A stretch of DNA of 45,881 bases from assembly GCA_023387085.1 (NCBI GenBank), contig JAEWIL010000237.1, positions 1 to 45,881 on the forward strand, written 5' to 3'. A program made the translations under genes and the position numbers. How positions within the stretch are numbered: position 1 is the first letter of the stretch; each line of letters opens with the position of its first letter. This document shows positions 40,364 through 45,881 of this stretch, piece by piece. The DNA comes from Pseudomonadota bacterium. GTDB lineage: Bacteria; Pseudomonadota; Alphaproteobacteria; Sphingomonadales; Sphingomonadaceae. The notes below the pieces were generated by a model. It was not told where the DNA came from and did no database searches. It saw nothing but the letters and a program-made list of their open reading frames with translations.

Positions 40364-41666
40364 GCGCCTCGGGGCGCCGCGCGAGGCGCAGCCACAGCAG
40401 GATTTGGAGCAGGGCGACCAGCGGCAGGATCGCGAACATCAGCGATGCAAAGTCGAACAGCAGCGCCGGAACGAGCATGATCCACGCCTGGTCGGCGTCG
40501 GGAAGCAGCCAGTGAAAACGGCGTTTGTCGCCCGAGTCCTGGTAAAGCGCGCGCGCCAGCAGGATCGCGGCGGCGAGGCAGGGGGCGAGTGCCGCTTCGG
40601 AAAAGCGCGGCATCAGGTGATCCGGACCGCCGAGCGACAGCAACCAAGGGTATCCGGCCAGCAGGAGCCAGCCAAAGACCCGGATGATATCGCGTACGCG
40701 ATCCTGCGTGGCGCTTTCGGCGCGAAATGCGGAAAGGAAACGCATCGCCGCCAGCCCAAGCCCGCCGAACACCGCAACGATCGCGCCCGCCGCCGCGAGC
40801 CCGGAACCCGCGAGCAAAGCGACAGTGATCCATAAAATAGCCGTAATATAAGGGAGATAGCGGGCAGTCTTGGACGACTTCACCAACAACGGGCCCGCGA
40901 GCCGGATCAGCGGCATCATGATCGCCGAACGGCCGAGGCCCATTCCGCCATATTCGACTTGCTGCAGGCTCGACTGCTCGATCAGCGCGGCGGTCGGGCG
41001 GTCGGTGACGATCGCGATCTCGCCCTGCTCGAACAGCGCCGGTTCGCAATAGAGCCGGCGCGATCCCGCTTGCACCGCGAGGCGCAGCAGGGTCAGCATC
41101 ATGTCCCATTCGCCGGGCATCGCGGCAAGCTCGGCGACCATCGGCTGCGATATGCTTGCAAGCCCGCCCCAGCGCCGCGTCGCGTCGATCCGCTCGAACC
41201 CTTGGGTCAGCATCGTGTCGCCGGTGACGAGGATCGCGGGCGATCCGGGCTTCGCGATCGCCGCATAATGGGTGCCGCCCGCGCGTAGCCCGTCGGCGAC
41301 CAGAATGATGCGGTCGTCGCTCTCGACCAGCGGGACGAGATCGGCCGCGGCGCGCACCGGCGTCACCTTCAGACCGCGTCGGCGGAGGCGGTCGCAGGTT
41401 GCGAGCAGGTCGGCGGGGACGGCGGCGACCGCGACCGCGATGTGCGTTACGCCGACGTCGGCGAGCCGCGCCGCCTGGCGCTCGAGCAGTGTCTCGCCCG
41501 CCACCGTGACGAGCGCGCGCAGCGACCCGTCGGACAGGGTTTCGCTCGCGCCGACCAGCGCGATCAGGGCCACTGGCGCCCCCCAGGCAGGCAGTTGGTC
41601 ATCGCGCCGCAGCTTTAGGGGCGGGCGCGCGATTGGCAAGCGGCTTGTGACACCCCATGACGTCAT
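40359..41666 (-). CDS. membrane protein of unknown function with a nucleotidyltransferase-like N-terminal half
   Basis: A 435-residue protein. The N-terminal half (about 1-230) is soluble, with alternating strands and helices (L-R-A-L-V-T-V-A-G-E-T-L-L-E-R-Q-A-A-R-L, then I-I-L-V-A-D-G-L-R-A-G) that recall the Rossmann-like nucleotidyltransferase fold. The C-terminal half has about five membrane segments. The known CDP-alcohol phosphotransferase motif is not present, so a fused cytidylyltransferase-synthase is not supported. The ATG at 41666 (MTSWGVTSR) is preferred; the frame runs further upstream into the gyrA leader. It is divergent from gyrA and followed by the unknown/pseudokinase pair after 57 bp. 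Confidence 0.75.
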   Translation of the reverse strand: MTSWGVTSRLPIARPPLKLRRDDQLPAWGAPVALIALVGASETLSDGSLRALVTVAGETLLERQAARLADVGVTHIAVAVAAVPADLLATCDRLRRRGLKVTPVRAAADLVPLVESDDRIILVADGLRAGGTHYAAIAKPGSPAILVTGDTMLTQGFERIDATRRWGGLASISQPMVAELAAMPGEWDMMLTLLRLAVQAGSRRLYCEPALFEQGEIAIVTDRPTAALIEQSSLQQVEYGGMGLGRSAIMMPLIRLAGPLLVKSSKTARYLPYITAILWITVALLAGSGLAAAGAIVAVFGGLGLAAMRFLSAFRAESATQDRVRDIIRVFGWLLLAGYPWLLSLGGPDHLMPRFSEAALAPCLAAAILLARALYQDSGDKRRFHWLLPDADQAWIMLVPALLFDFASLMFAILPLVALLQILLWLRLARRPEAR

Positions 41667-41796
41667 CGAAAGCCCCCGATTTCGGCCGCTTTGATGATGC
41701 AAATAGTATGCAGGAAATCGACCGAATCGCTGGCCTTTGCCGCCGCCATGGGCTAGGCCGGACCTACCTCCCGAAAAGCAGGAAAAAGGCCGGGTC

Positions 41797-44511
41797 TTGA
41801 CCGAAGAAAATACACCTATGCAGCCGTCCGACGACGGCGTTTCGCCGATCAATATCGTCGACGAAATGAAGACATCCTATCTCGATTACGCGATGAGCGT
41901 GATCGTCAGCCGCGCGCTCCCCGACGTGCGCGACGGGCTGAAGCCGGTCCATCGCCGCATTCTCTATTCGGCCTTCGAGAGCGGCTATGTCGCCGGGCGC
42001 CCCTATCGCAAGTCGGCGCGCATCGTCGGCGACGTGATGGGTAAATATCATCCGCACGGCGACAGCTCGATCTACGACGCGCTGGCCCGCATGACGCAGG
42101 ATTGGTCGATGAGCGTTCCGCTCGTCGACGGTCAGGGCAATTTCGGGTCGATGGATCCCGATCCGCCGGCGGCGATGCGTTACACCGAATCGCGCCTCGC
42201 CAAGGTCGCGAATACCCTGCTCGGCGATCTCGACAAGGATACCGTCGATTTCCAGCCCAATTACGACGGATCGGAGTCCGAACCGACCGTCCTTCCTGCG
42301 CGCTACCCGAACCTCCTCGTCAACGGTGCGGGCGGCATCGCGGTCGGTATGGCGACGAACATCCCGCCGCACAACCTCGGCGAGGTGATCAACGCGACGC
42401 TCGCGACGATCGACAATCCCGCCATCACGCTCGATGACCTGATGGCGATCGTCCCCGGACCCGATTTCCCGACGGGCGCGATGATGCTCGGTCAGGGCGG
42501 CGCGCGCAACGCCTATGCCACCGGCCGGGGCTCGATCATGATGCGGTCGACCCACGTCATCGAGGAAGGCCGCAACGACCGCCAGTCGATCGTGCTGACC
42601 TCGATCCCCTTCCAGGTCGGCAAATCGGCGCTCGTCGAGAAGATCGCCGAAGCCGCGCGCGACAAGCGGATCGAGGGTGTGTCCGACATTCGCGACGAAT
42701 CGAGCCGCGAGGGCGTTCGCGTCGTCATCGAACTGAAGCGCGACGCGACCGCGGAAGTCGTGCTCAACCAGCTCTGGCGCCACACGCCGGCGCAGTCGTC
42801 CTTCCCCGCCAATATGCTCGCGATCCGGGGCGGCCGCCCCGAAATGATGGGGCTCAAGGCGATCCTCGAGGCGTTCATCGCCTTCCGCGAGGAGGTGATC
42901 ACCCGCCGCTGCAAGTTCGAGCTCGGGAAAGCGCGAGACCGCGCGCACATCTTGCTCGGCCTCGTCGTCGCGGTCAGCAACCTCGACGAAGTCGTCCGCA
43001 TCATTCGCGGCTCGTCCAGCCCGGCGGCGGCGCGCGATGCGTTGCTGGCGCGCGAATGGCCGATCGGCGACATCGCCCCCTATATCCGTCTCGTCGAGGC
43101 GATCGATGGCGAGATGGACGACAGCTCGACCTATCGCCTGTCGGAGATCCAGGTGAAGGCGATCCTCGACCTGCGCCTGCACCGCCTGACCGCGCTTGGA
43201 CGCGACGATATCGGGAACGAACTCAAGGAGCTGGCGAGCGAGATCGAGGGTTTGCTCGAGATTCTCGCCGACCGCGAAAAACTCTATGCGGTGATGCGCG
43301 AAGAACTGGTCGCCGTTCGCGAAGAATTTGCGAGGCCGCGCCGTACGCTCCTCGCCCCCGCCGCCGACGGCATCGACGACGAGGATCTGATCGAGCGCGA
43401 GGAGATGGTCGTTACCGTCACCCTCGACGGCTATATCAAGCGCACCCCGCTCGACACCTTCCGCGCCCAGCGCCGCGGCGGCAAGGGCCGCGCCGGCATG
43501 GCGACGAAGGACGAGGATGTCGTCACCGAATTGTTCGTCACCTCGACGCATACGCCGGTGCTGTTCTTCTCGACCGCGGGCAAGGTGTACCGCATGAAAG
43601 TGTGGCGCCTGCCCGAGGGCGGACCCGCTACGCGCGGTCGTCCGATGATCAACCTGCTGCCGCTCGCGCAGGGCGAGACGATCTCGACCGTGCTCCCGCT
43701 GCCCGAGGACGAGGGCGAATGGGGCAAGCTGCACGTCATGTTTGCAACCGCAAAGGGCAATGTGCGTCGTAACAGCATGGACGCCTTCACCAATGTGCCG
43801 TCGAACGGCAAGATCGCCATGAAGTTCGAGGGCGACGACGAGGACGATCGCCTGATCGGCGTCGCGCTGCTCGACGAAAGCGACGATGTGCTGCTCGCGA
43901 CGCGGCAGGGCAAGGCGATCCGCTTCCCCGGTGACGATGTGCGCGAGTTCCAGAGCCGCAATTCGACCGGCGTACGCGGCATGCGCCTTGCGGCGGGTGA
44001 CGAGGTTATCTCGCTCTCGATCCTGCATCGCGTCGGCACGACGATGGACGAGCGCGAAGCCTATCTGCGCGCCGCACCGTGGAAGGACAATGAGAACGAG
44101 CCGACGCTGGACGGCGACCGCATGGCCGAACTCGCCGCCAGCGAACAGTTCATCCTGACGGTCTGCGCCAACGGCTATGGCAAGCTCTCGTCGGCCTATG
44201 AATATCGCCGGACCGGTCGCGGCGGGCAGGGGATCACCAACATCGACAATATCGGCCGCAACGGGCCGGTGGTCGCCAGCTTCCCCGCCACCAAGGTGCA
44301 TCAATTGATGCTGGTTACCGACCAGGCAAAGCTGATCCGGATAGGCCTCGATTCGATGCGCGTCATCGGCCGCGGCTCGGCGGGCGTGCGCCTGTTCGAC
44401 GTCGCCGCCGACGAACATGTCGTCTCGGCGGCGCTGATCGAGGATAACGACGAGGAAGAGGTCGCGGACGCCGCGCTCGAAGCTCCGACAACGGAGACCC
44501 CGTCGGAATGA
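41797..44511 (+). CDS. gyrA: DNA gyrase subunit A
   Basis: A 904-residue type IIA topoisomerase subunit that introduces negative supercoils with GyrB. The catalytic tyrosine is Y129 (A-A-M-R-Y-T-E-S-R-L). The quinolone-resistance region reads K-Y-H-P-H-G-D-S-S-I-Y-D, with serine at the usual position 83 and aspartate at 87 (E. coli numbering), the drug-sensitive pattern at those two. The C-terminal GyrA box Q558-R-R-G-G-K-G separates it from ParC. The TTG at 41797 follows AAAAAGG at good spacing; the ATG at 41818 is the alternative. Its end overlaps the DUF952 gene by 4 bp. The tail is acidic, as is common. Confidence 0.97.
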   Translation: MTEENTPMQPSDDGVSPINIVDEMKTSYLDYAMSVIVSRALPDVRDGLKPVHRRILYSAFESGYVAGRPYRKSARIVGDVMGKYHPHGDSSIYDALARMTQDWSMSVPLVDGQGNFGSMDPDPPAAMRYTESRLAKVANTLLGDLDKDTVDFQPNYDGSESEPTVLPARYPNLLVNGAGGIAVGMATNIPPHNLGEVINATLATIDNPAITLDDLMAIVPGPDFPTGAMMLGQGGARNAYATGRGSIMMRSTHVIEEGRNDRQSIVLTSIPFQVGKSALVEKIAEAARDKRIEGVSDIRDESSREGVRVVIELKRDATAEVVLNQLWRHTPAQSSFPANMLAIRGGRPEMMGLKAILEAFIAFREEVITRRCKFELGKARDRAHILLGLVVAVSNLDEVVRIIRGSSSPAAARDALLAREWPIGDIAPYIRLVEAIDGEMDDSSTYRLSEIQVKAILDLRLHRLTALGRDDIGNELKELASEIEGLLEILADREKLYAVMREELVAVREEFARPRRTLLAPAADGIDDEDLIEREEMVVTVTLDGYIKRTPLDTFRAQRRGGKGRAGMATKDEDVVTELFVTSTHTPVLFFSTAGKVYRMKVWRLPEGGPATRGRPMINLLPLAQGETISTVLPLPEDEGEWGKLHVMFATAKGNVRRNSMDAFTNVPSNGKIAMKFEGDDEDDRLIGVALLDESDDVLLATRQGKAIRFPGDDVREFQSRNSTGVRGMRLAAGDEVISLSILHRVGTTMDEREAYLRAAPWKDNENEPTLDGDRMAELAASEQFILTVCANGYGKLSSAYEYRRTGRGGQGITNIDNIGRNGPVVASFPATKVHQLMLVTDQAKLIRIGLDSMRVIGRGSAGVRLFDVAADEHVVSAALIEDNDEEEVADAALEAPTTETPSE

Positions 44512-44816
44512 CCGCCTCGACGGCCTTCAAGGTGCTGACCCAGCAGCAGTGGGCCGATTTCGAGCGTGAACGCGTGTTCCGCGGCGCACCGGTGGATATC
44601 GCCGACGGCTATATCCACCTGTCGACCGCGGAGCAGCTCGACGGCACACTGACGAAACATTTCGCGGGACAAACCTGCCTCATGATTGCCGAGGTTGATC
44701 TGGTTCAGCTCGGCGACGCGATCCGCTGGGAAGAATCGCGCGGCGGCGACCTGTTCCCGCACCTTTACGCCGAATTGCCGATCCATGCGGTTGTGAGCCT
44801 GCAGCGGCGGGATTGA
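44508..44816 (+). CDS. DUF952 protein
   Basis: A 102-residue DUF952-family protein: F-K-V-L-T-Q-Q-Q-W at the start, G-Y-I-H-L-S-T-A-E-Q-L in the middle and G-G-D-L-F-P-H-L-Y-A-E-L-P near the end. The fold is related to ADP-ribosyltransferase/RNA 2'-phosphotransferase-like proteins, but the biochemical role is not known. The ATG overlaps the gyrA stop (ATGA), so it is coupled to gyrA. This makes a small operon. Confidence 0.9.
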   Translation: MTASTAFKVLTQQQWADFERERVFRGAPVDIADGYIHLSTAEQLDGTLTKHFAGQTCLMIAEVDLVQLGDAIRWEESRGGDLFPHLYAELPIHAVVSLQRRD

Positions 44817-44865
44817 GGCCGCGATCGACGTTCGGGTTCGAGAGTATCCAATGTCGGTTTTGTGG

Positions 44866-45186
44866 CTAACGGCCATCCCTATAAAGCTGCTCCGCCGCGG
44901 CAATCGCTTTGAACATTTTGTGATCGTCCAAACCCCAATCCGACATCCCGCGCGCTGCTCCCCAACCGGCACCGCCGCCGGGAGGGGGAAGCCTGCCACT
45001 TTGAAGCGAGGATTTTATGTCCCCAAAATTCTTGAGAATAATTTGATAATAGTCCCGCTGCTCTGCATCGATAGTCCCTGTTAGGCGCGTGCCTGCTAAC
45101 TCAATAACAGTATCGATTCGGCGAAGCACTTCGTTAACTACGCGGGTTACCATCGCTCGATGATAAGCTGCCTTGTTAACGTCCAC
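44866..45186 (-). CDS. hypothetical protein in lower-GC DNA
   Basis: An open frame of 106 codons, from a GTG at 45186 or a shorter version from the ATG at 45153. The N-terminal half is helical (V-V-N-E-V-L-R-R-I-D-T-V-I-E-L-A-G-T-R-L); a Gly/Pro-rich middle precedes a short polar helix at the end. No family was recognised, and no strong ribosome site precedes either start. The local base composition is clearly richer in A and T than the flanks, which hints at acquired or non-coding DNA. It is called with caution. Confidence 0.5.
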   Translation of the reverse strand: MDVNKAAYHRAMVTRVVNEVLRRIDTVIELAGTRLTGTIDAEQRDYYQIILKNFGDIKSSLQSGRLPPPGGGAGWGAARGMSDWGLDDHKMFKAIAAAEQLYRDGR

Positions 45187-45208
45187 AATCGGTCGTTTTC
45201 AGACTTTC

Positions 45209-45282
45209 GTCATCCCGGACTTGATCCGGGATCCATTTTCTCGTCGCTGAAATTCTAGACCCCGGATCAAGTCCGGGGTGAC
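45209..45282. repeat. REP-like inverted repeat pair (CCCGGACTTGATCCGGG type)
   Basis: The left half is GTCAT then CCCGGA (45214-45219) pairing with TCCGGG, followed by ATCCA; the right half mirrors it with GACCCCGGATCAAGTCCGGGG and TGAC at 45279-45282. It has the same plan as the element at 7867-7967. The stem bases differ but still pair, as expected for a conserved structure. It lies between the hypothetical ORF and the gltA terminator. Confidence 0.85.
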
Positions 45283-45322
45283 GATGCAGGAGGAATCGGC
45301 CGAATCCAGTCATCCGCCAAAA

Positions 45323-45349
45323 AAAAGGGGCCGCGAAACGGCCCCTTTT
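45323..45349 (-). terminator. rho-independent terminator of gltA
   Basis: AAAAGGGGCCG (45323-45333) pairs with CGGCCCCTTTT (45339-45349) around a CGAAA loop. On the minus strand it is followed by a run of eight T residues. It lies 22 bp after the gltA stop. Confidence 0.92.
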
Positions 45350-45370
45350 CTATTTCCAGGTGCAGCGAAC

Positions 45371-45881
45371 TCAGCGCTTGTCGACGGGCACATACGCCCG
45401 GTGCGCCGGGCCGGTGTAGAGCTGGCGCGGGCGGCCGATCTTCTGCGCGGGGTCCGAAATCATCTCGTTCCACTGCGCGACCCAGCCTACGGTGCGGGCG
45501 AGGGCGAAGAGAGCGGTGAACATCGTCGTCGGGAAACCGATCGCCGACAGGATCACGCCCGAATAGAAATCGACGTTCGGGAACAGCTTTTTCTCGATGA
45601 AATAGGGGTCGCTTAGCGCCATTTCCTCGAGCTGCAGCGCGACTTCGAACACCGGGTCGTTGACCTTCAGCGCCTCGAACACTTCGCGCACCGTCTTCTG
45701 CATCACGGTCGCGCGCGGGTCATAATTCTTGTAGACGCGGTGGCCGAAGCCCATCAGGCGGAACGGATCGTCCTTGTCCTTCGCGCGCGCGATATATTCG
45801 GGAATGCGCTCGAGACGGCCGATTTCGCGCAGCATGTTGAGCGCGGCTTCGTTGGCGCCGCCATGCGCCGGACCCCACAGG
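45371..45881 (-). CDS. gltA: citrate synthase, C-terminal part (partial)
   Basis: The last 169 residues of a hexameric-type bacterial citrate synthase, which joins acetyl-CoA and oxaloacetate at the entry to the TCA cycle. The frame runs through the window edge, starting with L-W-G-P-A-H-G-G-A-N-E-A-A-L. This carries one catalytic histidine, the next is in M-G-F-G-H-R-V-Y-K, and the catalytic aspartate is in P-N-V-D-F-Y-S-G. The C-terminus ends normally in P-V-D-K-R. The N-terminal part lies beyond the window. Confidence 0.97.
   Translation of the reverse strand, partial: LWGPAHGGANEAALNMLREIGRLERIPEYIARAKDKDDPFRLMGFGHRVYKNYDPRATVMQKTVREVFEALKVNDPVFEVALQLEEMALSDPYFIEKKLFPNVDFYSGVILSAIGFPTTMFTALFALARTVGWVAQWNEMISDPAQKIGRPRQLYTGPAHRAYVPVDKR

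Noticed and set aside
40359..41666. Inositol-phosphate cytidylyltransferase / CDP-alcohol phosphotransferase fusion
   Set aside because: The domain layout is suggestive, but the conserved DG...AR...G...D...D motif of the phosphotransferase is missing.
41764..44418. 884-codon minus-strand open frame opposite gyrA
   Set aside because: Antisense shadow of gyrA caused by strong third-position GC bias; no motif.
1..45881. CRISPR array, prophage, insertion sequence, tRNA or rRNA gene
   Set aside because: No regularly spaced repeats, no transposase, integrase or phage structural proteins, and no cloverleaf or rRNA signature were seen by eye; a tRNAscan or Rfam run was not possible here.

Overview
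The window is a stretch of chromosome from a GC-rich alphaproteobacterium, most likely a sphingomonad close to Sphingopyxis. This is inferred from gene content and order and from protein character; no rRNA was available. Supporting signs are the argS-SPOR-nagZ-scpA-scpB-tatABC block, the ispH-thrB-rnhA operon, a Caulobacter-type cpa/tad pilus locus, TTAA-N7-TTAA (CtrA-type) and GAnTC (CcrM-type) motifs, and REP-like palindromes of the 'CCGGACTTGATCCGG' kind. It reads as core genome: no phage, transposase, integrase, CRISPR array, rRNA or tRNA gene was seen.

Layout. 1-3.6 kb: tail of an unrecognised gene, a PilZ protein, tyrS, a DOMON-like protein and the DUF1343/NamZ-type muramidase. 3.6-9.5 kb: an exported M24 peptidase, then (minus strand) a CoxE-like VWA protein, an Amj-type lipid II flippase and a DUF817 membrane protein, then a class III aminotransferase. 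9.7-13.7 kb: a PEP-CTERM choice-of-anchor A protein, a PhoR-like kinase, a small Tat-type exported protein and a fumarylacetoacetase-family enzyme. 13.7-20.8 kb: Flp/Tad pilus genes cpaA-B-C-D-E-tadB-tadC, with no cpaF/tadA ATPase. 20.9-25.6 kb: FAD oxidoreductase, YegP-like protein, rnhA-thrB-ispH and a lipoprotein. 25.7-32.2 kb: argS, SPOR, nagZ, scpAB, tatABC. 32.2-37.5 kb: a 41-aa entericidin-like lipoprotein, mgtE, a cyclophilin, a nitronate monooxygenase-like enzyme, nadC and RNase T2. 37.5-41.7 kb: a tail-anchored small protein behind a CtrA-type box, a PAS protein built like a histidine kinase but without the phospho-acceptor histidine, and two proteins of unknown function. 41.8-45.9 kb: gyrA, DUF952, an unknown ORF in lower-GC DNA, and the C-terminal part of gltA.

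How the genes connect. Cell-envelope work recurs: muramic acid and GlcNAc release from peptidoglycan (NamZ, NagZ), lipid II flipping (Amj), septal SPOR, Tat export with several Tat or Sec clients, and pilus assembly. Chromosome maintenance (scpAB, gyrA) sits beside it.

The most promising undescribed material is the 37.5-41.7 kb block. There a divergent HisKA/HATPase pseudokinase, its 4-bp-overlapping partner and a small tail-anchored protein all lie next to CtrA-type TTAA boxes, which suggests an uncharacterised cell-cycle-linked module. Also notable are the ATPase-less tad locus, a hairpin that would hide the ribosome binding site of the fumarylacetoacetase-family gene, a perfect 16-bp MerR/LiuR-like operator, and a 170-bp hairpin-rich gap near 32.4 kb.
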